In this document: in pieces, positions 25,472-36,419 of the stretch | Layout of the letters: every line of letters begins with the position of its first letter | Numbering within the stretch: position 1 is the first letter of the stretch | Origin: Ciborinia camelliae | Lineage: Eukaryota; Ascomycota; Leotiomycetes; Helotiales; Sclerotiniaceae | NCBI GenBank assembly: GCA_025890175.1 | Contig: JANPYM010000017.1 | Coordinates: 728,659-792,658, forward strand | Reading direction: 5' to 3' | Length of the DNA: 64,000 nt | Program-made: the position numbers and the translations under genes | The notes under the pieces: model-generated | What the model saw: the letters and a program-made list of their open reading frames with translations, nothing else | Told to the model about the DNA's origin: nothing | The model's database searches: none

Positions 25472-27797
25472 TCAAGAGTCACCTCCAGCTGGTGTTGCTG
25501 AAGCTTGAGCAGGGGATGCTCCACCTTCCTTATTGAAACCTCGTCCGCCACGTCCACCTCTACCTCTATCGTTTCCTCGTCCACCTCTAGTTCCACCACG
25601 ACCTCCTCGTCCGCCACGTCCCCCTTCACTGTCACTAGCACCTCCGCTTCCGTAACCACCACGAGGAGCATTGGTATTGCCACCTCTGCTGCTTCCCCAA
25701 CTGCCAGCACCTCCACGGTTTGAAGAGTACGTCTTATTATCTCTGGCCTGGAATAACTTCACCAAAGGTCTTGAACGATCCTCACTGTTACGTGATGTAA
25801 CCTCAGCAGGGAGACGACCAAGAGCATCATCTCTCTCTTGAGTTGTCTTGAAGACAGCAACCTTGTTCGATGCACCCCATTTATCAATTCTAATAATCTT
25901 TGCCTTATCATCGTCATGGAACAACTCTCGAACATGATCTTCTGAGCTCACATTCATAACAAAGAGGCCAATAATTTGTTCGGCTGAAGGTTTGGCTGCC
26001 GGGGGTGAGTTGTCTGCGCCATTTGTAGTCGCAGGAGTCTTCTCGTTCTCCTTGGCAGATGGGAGGTTAACTACGTTATTCTGGGCTGGTTGGGGTGTAG
26101 CTGGCTTGGCCTGGAACGGAGCTGGTGACTCGGCGGTACGTTCAGGACCAGCTGGTGGAGCTCTGGTTTGTTGCTGAGTTTGTCCACGCTGAACGAATGG
26201 TTGCACTGGAGCTTGTGCGGGGGAGCGCTGTTGGGCTGGACCGGTAGGTGGTGCTGAAGATACAAGGTTTTGGCTTGATCCTGGTGTTCCAGAGCCGGTC
26301 GCAGGAGCTTGTGCTTGCTGCTGCTGGTGGCCTGGATGTTGTTTCGCGCCTCGGTGAGCGAAATTGAATCCTTGGGCTCGCATTTCGGTACCAATGCGAC
26401 CATCTTGAACCTCCAAAACTAACCATCCAAAGGCAGCATCAGCCAAGTTGAAGTTCCACATATTTTTGAAAGCGCTCTCGTCGACTTGACCTATAGTAGC
26501 GGCATTAGAACCACCGACGGGACCACCGAATGGGTTGCCTCCATGTGCTGTGCTTGGCATCTTCTCTACTATACCAAGAGCATTGTTAAGAAGATTTTGC
26601 TGAGCTTCATTTTGAGAAATGGCCGGTTGAACTTCGCTCTTAACAGTCTCCCATACGTCATTGAAGGAAGCTTTGGAAGCCGCAAGCTTGCCCCGGTAAT
26701 GATCCAAGGTAGGGTTGACACTGAATTCGTTGTAAGAGCTTCCGTATCTGAAATGTAATCCTGCGGATATCGAGAAGTCGGCCTTGAGGGTTACTGAAAG
26801 TTGATTCAGAATACCTTCGCGAGCTGGTGATGCATGTGTAATGAACACGCGGGTTTCGGTGGGGTCGTATACACGATTGGCCGTATCTACCAACTCGCCC
26901 ATTTGAAGAAGTGTGGTCCACATGGTTCCTTGCCCACCAGCAATTGTAGTTCGACCCTCGCCATTATCGAAAAGTTTGTGCATAACAACTGCGCCACCAA
27001 GTCCTAGAAGTCTCAACTTGACACCCCCAATTTCTAAAAGCATCGATCGTGCCTCATCGATGATGTGAAGCTTGTCAACTTTGTATTCGCCTGATCTGAA
27101 CTTTTCAAGCACTCGCACATCTTCACATGCACCCCAGACTGTGTAGACTGGTACATCAAGCTTGAGGCTGCCATTTAAGAATTGTGGTAACTCGGAAAGT
27201 GGAAGGTCGCCTGGACTGAATCTTGACTTTACTGGGCCGCCTGGTGACGTGATTGCCTTTTTTGTAGCTTCTGAAATCAGTGGAGAGTATTGAGCGACGT
27301 GTTTGAGGGTCCTGTTAATATTTATTAGTGGGTGGTCAAGTTGCTGAGCTAGCTGTTGAGCTCACTTTTCTGCAATGCGATCCAGAGAGGTGTCATCATA
27401 GAAACCGAAATCTCCAGTGTGAATAATATGATCTGCGCGTGCTTGCTTTGCGAGTTCATTAAGTGATCTTAAGTTTCCTTTCAAGTTGTTAGCGTTGCCT
27501 GAAAAGTGACATTTTCAGGTCAAGCTCACCTCGTACGTCTGCCACGCACAAAACTCTTACACCTCCAGTTTGTATGATTCGGCCGTTATTTGGGAGTAAA
27601 GGAGTAGCTCCAGGTGGAATACCAGTGTGACCTGCTACAGCGCCATTTGGCATATAAGCTTGGTTATAGCTAGGTTGTTGTGGTGGGAGTCGTTGCTGGA
27701 ACATTGGATCTATTAGCTTTGGATGTGCTGGAAACTTCTGAAAGATAGAAGAGTAACTAGGTCGCTTCCCAACAATCATAGATGTTGCTATTGTCAT
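25472..27797 (-). CDS. DUF2433 metallophosphoesterase-like protein with RGG tail
   Basis: Fungal DUF2433 family protein, a degenerate calcineurin-like phosphoesterase fold with an RNA-binding-like tail. Three exons: from 27797 to about 27526, about 27491 to 27367, and about 27312 to 25472. Exon 1 carries a Pro/Gln-rich lead (FQQRLPPQQPSYNQAYMPNG) and VRVLCVADVRGNANNL; exon 2 holds HIIHTGDFGFYD; exon 3 VYTVWGACEDVRV and VFITHASPAREGILNQL. The canonical DxH, GNHE and GHxH motifs appear here as DVR, GACE and THASP, so several metal ligands are missing. The last third is Gln/Pro/Ala-rich, then an RNA-recognition-like segment (FVMNVSSEDHVRELFHDDDK), then an RGG/RGGR-rich C-terminus (SEGGRGGRGGRGGTRGGRG). 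An alternative upstream first exon (ATG at 27890 with GTAAGT donor after four codons) is possible. Confidence 0.85.
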
Positions 27798-27890
27798 GTT
27801 TGATTGTATGAGATGGTAGATGAGGTTGAAAAGAGCGTGTGAAGTCGAGGATTGTGTTTGAAATGGGATTCAACTTACAGGATTGGCCAT

Positions 27891-29491
27891 AATTCACAGA
27901 TCGTGGTGGTTTGCGGTCAGATAAGGAAGGCGTAAAGAGGTGAATTATTCTATGCGCTTTCTTCGTCGAAGGAGGGAGGTACGATGAATAGATTAATTAA
28001 AGGAGTAAACGAAGGAGGTATGTGGTATGTAGAAAGATTTCCGTTGAAGAGGTAGGTAGGTACCTTTTTTTGGTGATCGAGGTTTGGATGGATCTCTTTC
28101 GCGCGGTTCACAACCAAAATTGGAAACCTAAGGAAGACAACATCCCTGCAAGCTCCAGCTTGATTTGGCCACCACGATTTTCCTCAGGAGCCAACTTCAA
28201 CCTCATCCATCCAAACTTCACTCCCAACCTTTGGAACAGACCTTACATACAAGTTGAAATGGACAATACTTTCAGGTGAGATATATATACTCGAGTATAT
28301 CTCAATCGACATTACTTTCAATTCCATTGGCGGAGAGACAATTCGAAGGCTCTCAATTCGAAGGCTCTCAATTCAAAGGCTCTCAATTCAAAGGCTCTCA
28401 ATTCGAAGGCTCTCAATTCGAAGGCTCTCAATTCGAAGGCTCTCAATTCGGAGGCTCAATTCAAAGGGCGTTTGATCCCACAGAAGCAAGCAATAAATAC
28501 CTAGGAGGGAGTGACTGCAGGAGTGACTGCAGGAGTGGTCATCTTGTTCTGAGCATCAATATCTTCGCTGCATCTTGATATACTAGGTATATCTAATATG
28601 CCCCATTTTCTATTCCAGTGAAGTAGAAGAGAGGGATACATCATACACATTATCTTCAATTGAATAGATCGTTTGACCACTCCTGACTTTTCTTAATGGG
28701 GATTTATCTATACCGTCGGGCTTTTTCAAGTTGTCTGATTGTTCTACGCTGTTTCAGCATCTCACTGCTGCTTGCCATACGATAAATGACTTTTTTATTA
28801 TTGAATTGAATTTACTTTGCTGTTTTCGGACTCCAACCAAACTCTGCTCTCCTCAAGAGAAGTATGACAAGCAACATCGATTGATATAAAATTCCCGAAA
28901 AGAAAATTTATCGGAACCAACATTCATCTCAAAATCCCACCTCATAATTCATTATTATCAATCTAGAAGTATATAGAAAGATATGAAGGGGGACTTCTCA
29001 TACCATTTGCGATGATCAACTTCAGTGAAGCTAGCTATCAGTTGACATACCGGTAGATAAGCCGACTTGTCAGTGTACAAATGTGAATTACAAAAATGAA
29101 GCCTATTCTTGTTTATTTCGTCCCATATATTGACTCTACGGTAGAAGGTTATTCCTTAGGGTCCATTTCGCTTCAGGTTTGTATATATATTAGGTAAATA
29201 TATATACCGTAATAAAATTATTACATTTTTATCTATACGACCTACCTTTTATACGACCTACTTTTTATACGAGACTCGAGCTAAATCAACCCTTACCTTG
29301 CGTGCTTTCATATTCACTCAAGCTGGCTGTATTTAAATTCACTATTCTTTCCTGCTTTGGGTTTCAAGTCCTACGGCCTCGCAGACAGGTATTTAAACTG
29401 AGCTTAATCACGAAGAATTTCTCAACGCAAAATCATAACAAAATCATAACTTCCTTGTATTCCTCAGCTCATAACCCACCCCTACTTCACA
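27891..29491. other. 1.6-kb intergenic region with a 15-bp tandem repeat
   Basis: Divergent spacer between the DUF2433 gene and the first BTB gene. It contains the 15-bp array at 28339-28468 and a short direct repeat of GAGTGACTGCAG at about 28508-28532. The rest is AT-rich with no supported gene. Confidence 0.6.
28339..28468. repeat. 15-bp tandem repeat, about 8.5 copies
   Basis: The unit CAATTCGAAGGCTCT repeats every 15 bases. Some copies have CAAAGG in place of CGAAGG, and the last full copy has a G change and a short deletion. Because the period is a multiple of three, all frames stay open and encode pentapeptide runs such as FEGSQ, but no gene context supports translation. Confidence 0.9.
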
Positions 29492-30385
29492 ATGTCACCA
29501 ATGCGAAACAAGTAAGTACCGCTCCATACACTTTACGAACGCCCGCTGATTTAATTTAGAATTCTGAGCCCCACTTTTGTTCATATCCAAGTGGGACGTG
29601 ACCTCAAGGATTTCGGCGTCCATAAAGATATCATCTGTCATTATTCGCCTTACTTCAAGGCTGCTTTTAACTCCGGGTTTCAAGAGACTATAACTGGCGT
29701 CCTCAAACTTCCTGAAACTGAACCCGAGGTTTTCGAGTTGTTCTATCATTGGCTATATAATCAAGAGCTGTATATACCAGATTGGAGCCCAACTAAATCG
29801 AGTACTGATGTGGATGACACAATGGGCTTGGAAGAGGACCACAGTGAATGTGCTTATTGCACCACCGTGATTGACGATTGGACCATGGTTGACGACGAAG
29901 AGAATGATAGCAACTACGATAGCGACGTTAAGAGCTCAGCGACCGGTATTTTCGATCACGATGATAATTGCCCACGAGATTTATTCTATAGAAACCAACT
30001 GAAATTGCTTTCGATGCTCTACGTTTTTGCCGACATGACTCTCATTCCAGCGCTTCAAAACCTTTGCATTGAAAGCTTTTATGCCACAACCGATTTGAAT
30101 CTCCGTGTCCCTGTCGAACTAATAGAATATATTTGGATGAATACAACGGAAGGCAGCCAGCTTCGCAAAATTATGATCGACATGATGGTATGGGAACATG
30201 CTCCTAGCAATTATTTCTTTGCAGGCGATGCCATACCAGCTCTCGTGAAGGATGAGATTCTATACACCATGAGACACCACCTTAGACGTGCTACTATTAA
30301 GAAGAAGCGCGCGTTGGACATTCCACTGGATAATATTGAGAATTATCATGTGAAAGTGGAGGAAGTGGATGAAAAGTCTACTTAA
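29492..30385 (+). CDS. BTB/POZ domain protein
   Basis: Two exons: ATG at 29492, a 20-nt coding exon (MSPMRN...), a short GTAAGT intron ending TTTAG near 29560, then a long exon to 30385; about 280 aa. The N-terminal BTB/POZ fold starts with FVHIQVGRDLKDFGVHKDII and continues CHYSPYFKAAFNSGFQE, LPETEPEVFELFYHWLYNQ. An acidic insert (DDEENDSNYDSDVKSS) follows, then a helical segment LLSMLYVFADMTLIPALQN that matches the BTB C-terminal helices. Fungal BTB proteins of this kind are often predicted cullin-3 adaptors, but no substrate domain (kelch, MATH) is present. The second gene at 32193-33342 is a clear paralogue. Confidence 0.85.
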
Positions 30386-32054
30386 GCACGTCGGTTATAT
30401 GAAGGTGAGAATTCTACTTCGAGTTCCTTGCAATGACTTGTGCTTACAATTAGTAGGATGCATAGCTCAACAAAAGCCGAAATCGAAGGGCAGAGGGGTG
30501 TCCAGTAGCCCTTGCTGCAGTCTAAAAAAGAGATTTGAATCCTCGAAATACTATAACTTTCAAGAATGCATTCTTCATTTTAATTAACTGAATGTTTCAA
30601 ATAAATCCAACATATCAAACAAGTTCAATACACCAAGCAGATTCAATATTCCGAATGAATTCAATATACGAAATCAACTCATAGAATCAAAAAGCTCTTA
30701 TTCTGGGACTGCAGTCCGGACCATTGGAAACCCTGGGATGAAGCATGGCAAGATTCATGGGCCGAAACCCCAATACTGCTGGCCATCTCAAGGCCATCCT
30801 GTTTTTATCTTACATATGTCATGCCTAGGCCCCTGCCTAGTGAATGCCTTTTAGCTAGTCACGTGATCACTCTCTATATTGGATGGTGATCTTCTGAAGA
30901 GGATCCTTTCCTCTTCAGCATAGTTCTTTTATCTAATACTATACCTAGACCTCTTTCCCATATGCCCTACGTGACGTGCCTGACAACATACATAAAAGCT
31001 CTATTCAACAAGTTTACTGAAAATCCCATCAATTAGTTGTTTTTTTTTGCCTCTGATCTCAACATTGGATATTTTGTCCAATGTTCTGAGCATGTGTGTG
31101 CTCCCCCTCTCTCCCAACTTCCCAGCTTCCTCATTTCAGCCATCTTTCCAACTCCATTTTATATTTCATGTTACTCTCAGCATCAACGTTTACCAACTCA
31201 ACCTACTAAAGCTCATATTGTACTCCAAACTACTGTGTCTCTGAAATACAAGTCTATCCATCCTATGTCATATAACATCTATTATTTATATGCTCGCAAA
31301 GAAGTCTTTCTATACATATTGCTCGTGTATGCATATCGAGATTGTTTTAATTCTTTATCGATTAGATATGGATATTCGAGAATTATTTTGAAACAGATGA
31401 AATCTTCACATTGGGTATCGATATAAAGTATTAATCATTATATTATTATGTATCGAGCTAAATTCTCTGGAATCTCCGATTCCATAGAACTTAGCTTGAT
31501 GACTAAGCTAGTGTATGTAGAACTACTTTATATCAACATAAAGTAAATATTTTTGATAAGACTTCCATAAGGTTCGGTGGTAACTTCGATCGATATACTG
31601 GAAAAAACAGTGTTACGGAATCTCGTCTTATCTGAGCTACATGTCCCGAGCCTACCACATTTAAAGTAGATGATTAAAGTTTGAAGAAAGACGAGAGTCT
31701 TTCTTGTGCTGTGCTCGGATTTATTTTCTGCTTCATCTCCCGCAAAATATGTATGGGTTTTATTTCTATTCTACACGTTTTATAAAATGTTCCTACTAAT
31801 CCCTTCTTATCTACACTCGCCTACACACTCAAACGCCTCTAGAGAAGTCTATGGATACCTCTCGCCCTTTTTTCCTCATTCTAGAGAATCATATCTCGAG
31901 ACACAATATTTTCAACAACGTACACAGACTTTTTCTAAATCTTATCTACTTTCTTCCAGATTAAGATCGACGCAGTACAAGTATTTCCTCAAGCAACCAC
32001 TTCCTTCGTTTCTTCTTCTCCATAACACTCCAGGTTCCTGACAAATGACATACA
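30386..32054. other. intergenic region between the BTB paralogues
   Basis: About 1.7 kb without a supported gene. 30700-31000 is richer in GC than its surroundings and contains a TCACGTGATCA palindrome near 30858. 31611 begins TGTTACGGAATC, reminiscent of an LTR end, but I found no matching second copy or target-site duplication. The second half is the promoter of the BTB-chromo gene. Confidence 0.5.
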
Positions 32055-32192
32055 ATGGGAACCTATCTTGAACTTCTAACAACAATCACGGCAACAACTC
32101 CAACACAACAAATCAACTCTAGGGCTGGTCACCAACCAACAAATAACTTACACCTTGAACGTCTGAAGGAAGGGCCTAATCCTACATTCAAA

Positions 32193-33342
32193 ATGAAAGG
32201 AGATAAAGCTGCCCGAAAACTCATCAAGTACGTCTGCTCTCTTCTCAATACCCCCCTGTCTCTTATGACATACACAACCCAGATAGTCATTAACACCATG
32301 TCGTGACAATTTTAACAAACTTCAGATCCATCGGGCGTGAGGTCGTGCATATCAAAGTGGGGAAGAATCTACAAGATTTCGGTGTACACAAGAGTCTTAT
32401 TTGCCACTACTCTCCTTATTTCAAAGCTGCATTTACCTCTGGCTTCGAAGAAACCAGCACCGGCATCTTGAAACTCCCAGATGTCGAGGCCGGTGTCTTC
32501 GAGCTGTTTTTTCACTGGTTGTACACGCAACGAATCAAGAAGCTTCGGTGGGATATCCCTCATTCTGAGAGCGCGAAATTGGATGCGAGACCTGAGTCAA
32601 GTCTAAGGTCAGTCAGAATATACTTCTTGGCTGGAAAATACCCCTGTTGTCTAGGAAAGAGTGGAACATTGACCAAGCCTATAGTTCTCACATTCGTACT
32701 CTTTTGGAACTCTACGTCTTTGCAGATATGGTTCAAGTGCCGGTTATTAAGAATGACTGTCTCAAGGAGTTCTCCGAAATGACCATACCCGAAAAAGAAT
32801 TTCTAACCGAGCACAAAAATCTGAAGTATATCTGGGACCATACAGCTGCGAGCGATTTGATTCGCAAATTTATGGTTGATTTGATAATCTGGGATCTGCG
32901 GAAATCATCATTCGAGAACAACTCGGGTCAATTTGTTGGGGAAGTTGGCGTTACGATTCTTCTCGCCATGAGAAGAATCATTGACGACGCTCGCGCCGAA
33001 GTGCAACTAATGGTGAAGGGCAATCCCACGTCCAAGAATCTCACATCTTTGGTCAACCCTCTCAAAGATCTAACCAAATATTATGAGAAGGCCAAGGAAC
33101 CAGCTATCAAAGAGGAGGATGCTTTATCTGGGACGATAGCTGAGATTTCCGATGAGGAGTATGAGGTGGAGGAAATCCTGGACTCTAAATATGTGCACGG
33201 TTCGACCAGATACAAGGCCAAGTGGGTTGGATATTCATATGATAACCGATATTATCCTGCGAGCAATTTTGCAGGTGCCCGAAAGCTGGTTGATGCTTTT
33301 CATAAAAAGTATCCACGCAAACCTGGGCCTGTGAAAAAGTAG
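32193..33342 (+). CDS. BTB/POZ protein with C-terminal chromodomain
   Basis: Three exons: 32193-32227, 32326-32607 and 32655-33342, giving about 334 aa; the 47-nt second intron (GTCAGT...TCTAG) restores the frame. The BTB part, VHIKVGKNLQDFGVHKSLIC through VFELFFHWLYTQ, is a close paralogue of the gene at 29492. The BTB C-terminal helices follow (LLELYVFADMVQVPVIKND). The last 60 residues are a chromodomain: YEVEEILDSKYVHGSTRYKA, KWVGYSYDNRYYPASNFAGA and a final helix ending in FHKKYP. The usual TWEP of chromodomains reads RYYPAS here, a form I associate with chromodomains of fungal retrotransposon polyproteins. The frame is also open upstream to an ATG at 32055, which would add 46 residues. 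Confidence 0.82.
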
Positions 33343-33515
33343 TTCTGACCTTGTCTCTTTTTACATGGGGTAAATAATGCAAACTATTCTTTTGTGGGAG
33401 GGGGGGAGCTTGGAGTCTTATTAAGGAGAGGGAGCGGTTGTGAGGTTGAGCGCCTCATCATGAGTGGGTTATTTCAGTCAATCATAAATGGCTGGAGTTC
33501 TGGAAAATAGATTTC

Positions 33516-33950
33516 TTATCTTGAATGTTCTCTTCGATATCTCATACAAAGTTGTTTTAGATCGGTCACATTATTCTGTACGGGCGAGCGTGGAATCAAG
33601 CGTCCTCCAATACTGTCATTGGTCTTATAGGGTCCATAGGGGCGATTTCCGGTGTAATGCTCGTAGTGATCGTAAAAGTTCGGTCTATCTCTTGTTTTGT
33701 ATGCTGCAAATGTTATGTTCATCGATTGTGAAGTCCCAAAGGGTCATGAATTCTGGGATTTGGTCTAGCATCAGAAGATGCTTCTGCCAAGCTTCAATGG
33801 CAGACCAGTACCTGGCATCGCCGGTATTGTTAATGGTAAAACGATCCATCTACAGCTATACCATCCGCGTGGGCTTTTGTAGTTAAGGAGATTACTACGG
33901 CATATATACCAGTTTCTTTATCGCCAAGTGCCCAGTAAATCCTTCTTAAA
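33516..33950 (-). pseudogene. fragment of a berberine-bridge-type FAD-linked oxidase
   Basis: Three reading-frame pieces on the minus strand line up with the C-terminal half of fungal FAD_binding_4/BBE oxidoreductases. Piece 1 (about 33945-33850): IYWALGDKETGIYAVVISLT plus TKAHADG, matching the conserved (F/Y)WAL.GGGGGTYGVV(L/I)SLT.KAHPDG block with the glycines eroded. Piece 2 (about 33850-33730), one frame over: FTINNTGDARYWSAIEAWQK and LDQIPEFMTLWDFTI. Piece 3 (33722-33516), again shifted: YEHYTGNRPYGPYKTN and GGRLIPRSPVQNN, matching the PYGPY...GSRLIPRS block. The piece between 2 and 3 is much shorter than in the family, and the FAD-binding N-terminal half is absent. I take it as a dead fragment. 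Confidence 0.75.
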
Positions 33951-35221
33951 ACTCCTCGTTATTTTCGTTCATCGTGTCTCGTTTAGTTCAAAAACAGGTT
34001 AATATGACGATACTGAGAGTCATACATATACTTGCGAAGTATGAGACACGCGATAGCAGAATTTGTATCCGAACTTTTCAAGAATTAGCAACCATTCAAA
34101 TCCGCCAGCCTTCTGCAAGCAATAAAATGCCCCTCAAAAACTGCGCATCTAGCATCTAGCATCAGAAGCTTTTTTTATATCCCCCAAAACGCAAAAATAT
34201 ACATACTGCAAAAGCTTAAAACAAACCTCCTTTGACTCCTTTCTCAGTGCATTAAACAACTCGAGAAAAACAAGAAAAAAAAGGCACAATTAGCGACCAC
34301 GAGAAAATGAATGATTTCGAGATGGGAGGGGAGATATCCTCACCGATTATGCTCAGTCTCAATCTGTATGCATGAACTGTACAAAATTGTCAGCAAACAG
34401 CATCGGGGCAAGTTTTGGCCCCCAAATGTTTGGCTTGGTTGAACAACTACTCCGCTACTGGCCATGACTCCTCCAGATTCTTCGAGCGATACCCCAATAC
34501 CATCTTTGATGGAATGCCTAGTAGACCTAGAGAGCACCCTCAGTGTTACCTTTGCTAATATTCCCTTACAAGTCAGGAAACTACACGGCTCTGCATACCC
34601 CGTCGAAACAATGTCACGGGTACCAACGAAGGGTTGAGAATCTCCAATATTCCTATGACCAGGCGAACTGCTACAGGCAAAACACCATCCATTCGTATAC
34701 AACTAGTCGAAGTCATTCTTACTTCCGAGATATGTGATATTAGCTCTCATTAAGATGAGATGAAGGAGCTATGGATCAACCTTGACTTTCAACTTTTGAC
34801 CACTTCCATTAATACCGATGTACCTGTTTCTTGATTTAAACCCACAGAGTCATTTAGGCCTATGCGAAGATATTGAATGATAGGATGTGACTTGATTATT
34901 TGGCTGTCAAGTGCGGAATTGTAATGCAGTGAAAAAGGATTGATTGGTGGCACAAGTCACGACGTAGTTTTGTGAATGCAAGGTACAGGTATGGAAAACT
35001 CATTAGAATTGAAGTTTTTATACGCTGGAATCTCAACCAAGGGCTGTGAAAGAAACAAAGTGTCTACGTAGCAAGTAGTTCGCTGGTTATAATATCATGC
35101 AACTCTGATGTGCAAGCAATGAGTTTCCTGAAGCCCAACAAGAATGATATAGCAGCCCAGCAACCGATCAAGATTATAAACATCGCCGTAACACAGGCAA
35201 TTTATGATCATGACTGGGTCT
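33951..35221. other. intergenic region
   Basis: Mostly AT-rich. A 58-codon open stretch at 34463-34636 (plus) has reasonable composition (MTPPDSSSDTPIPSLMECLV at its start) but ends abruptly and matches nothing I recognise. No repeat or RNA gene seen. Confidence 0.45.
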
Positions 35222-35965
35222 TTATACGTATTGCGAAGGTACATCCCCAGTAGCTTGAATTGGTAGAATGCCTTTTAACTTGATACAGTTTGTCGATACA
35301 AAATTCGCATGGTTGGTATAGAGTTGAGGATATGCAGAACATTCTCCCGGACGTATTTCTTGACGGCCATAACAAGCAAAGAGTCCACCTGCGAACAAGT
35401 CATTAATATGCAATTGATATGAAATTGTACTACTTAACTCACCTTGACCAAGGCTTGTCCCACGGAATGTCATTAACTCCCCTTCGAACACCCAGCCCTG
35501 ACCGCCTGACTCTAGGTCAAGATCATCCCTTTCAAAATATGGAACGAGCGACTTCTCTTCAGAAGAAGCCACGGATAAATTAAGGCCCTGGGATTGATAA
35601 TACTCCTCTGCTTGGGAAATAGCCTGGGATACACCAAGGGCTTGAGAGGGCTCAAGATCCAGATCTTGGGAGCGAGAAATAGGTTCCGCGAATCTGAAAC
35701 ACCCTTCCTCATCTATTGTCGTAATTTGATAAGTGGGAAGCGGTCCTGACAAGCGAAGCCCGTAGCAGTCTCCGACTGTTTGGTTACAGGATGGACAATA
35801 CCCGAGTGTCTTTCCTCCGATCCAGAAGCTACCATAAGCAGTATGAAGATATTGACCATCTAATTCGTGCCCTGGCACAGAGACTTTGTACGTGCAAGCT
35901 GCATGAGCAGGGTTGAGGTCAAGGAAAACCGCCATAGCAGCAACAAGATAGCGTTTGAAAATCAT
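35222..35965 (-). CDS. small secreted cysteine-containing protein, unknown function
   Basis: The first ATG in frame is 35965 and gives a clear signal peptide (MIFKRYLVAAMAVFLDLNPA, cleavage likely after AHA). The mature part has about eight cysteines, including a CPSCNQTVGDC cluster, suggesting disulfides in a secreted fold. Unspliced it is 247 aa. However, 35445-35392 has the exact form of an intron (GTGAGT...TTCGCAG, 54 nt); splicing it keeps the frame and removes 18 residues (ELSSTISYQLHINDLFAG). The middle contains a Ser/Gln-rich segment (SQALGVSQAISQAEEYYQSQ). I do not recognise the family; effector, wall protein or enzyme are all open. Confidence 0.7.
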   Translation of the reverse strand: MIFKRYLVAAMAVFLDLNPAHAACTYKVSVPGHELDGQYLHTAYGSFWIGGKTLGYCPSCNQTVGDCYGLRLSGPLPTYQITTIDEEGCFRFAEPISRSQDLDLEPSQALGVSQAISQAEEYYQSQGLNLSVASSEEKSLVPYFERDDLDLESGGQGWVFEGELMTFRGTSLGQGELSSTISYQLHINDLFAGGLFACYGRQEIRPGECSAYPQLYTNHANFVSTNCIKLKGILPIQATGDVPSQYV

Positions 35966-36419
35966 GATTGCACTTATAAAGGAGGTAATGGATATCAATA
36001 CCAGTAATGAATTTGAGCAAAGCAAGTTGTTTAAATGATGTTTCAATTGATACAGCGAGCGTAGAGCTGATGTTATGATAATGTTATGTCTGGACGAGAA
36101 GGAAAATAGAGGGAATCCTAAGAGGAAAAGAAGAAATATGAGAAAGATGGAAAAGAAGTAGCAGGAGTGTAAACAACCATTTTCCGAGAGAAAGGGAGAG
36201 AAGGAACTACCTAATTATGCTCCACAAGGGGGTAATGGCGACTTTCGTCTGAGAAGTGGAAGGAAGAGTAGAGAATCGCGTTTCTATACATAAAAGAACG
36301 AAGCGGCAGATAAAAAATAGTTTCTGGGTATATGATCGTATTTGTATGAATAAACACCGTTGGTACTAATTACTTTCGGCTTTTCTAGATCGGTATCATA
36401 AATTCAAGCATCACTGATT
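35966..36419. other. intergenic region
   Basis: Promoter side of the secreted-protein gene and 3' flank of the URN1-like gene. Purine-rich, no gene seen. Confidence 0.55.

Noticed and set aside
28254..28578. Pentapeptide-repeat-like protein (RLSIR / FEGSQ)
   Set aside because: Two frames are equally open because the DNA period is 15; explained by a minisatellite. The sequence does not fit the A(D/N)LxX pentapeptide-repeat consensus.
31611..32050. TGTTACGGAATC start resembling an LTR of a gypsy-type element
   Set aside because: No second copy, no matching 3' end and no target duplication found in the window.
34463..34636. Short plus-strand open frame with protein-like composition
   Set aside because: 58 codons only, no homology recognised and no splice signals that extend it convincingly.
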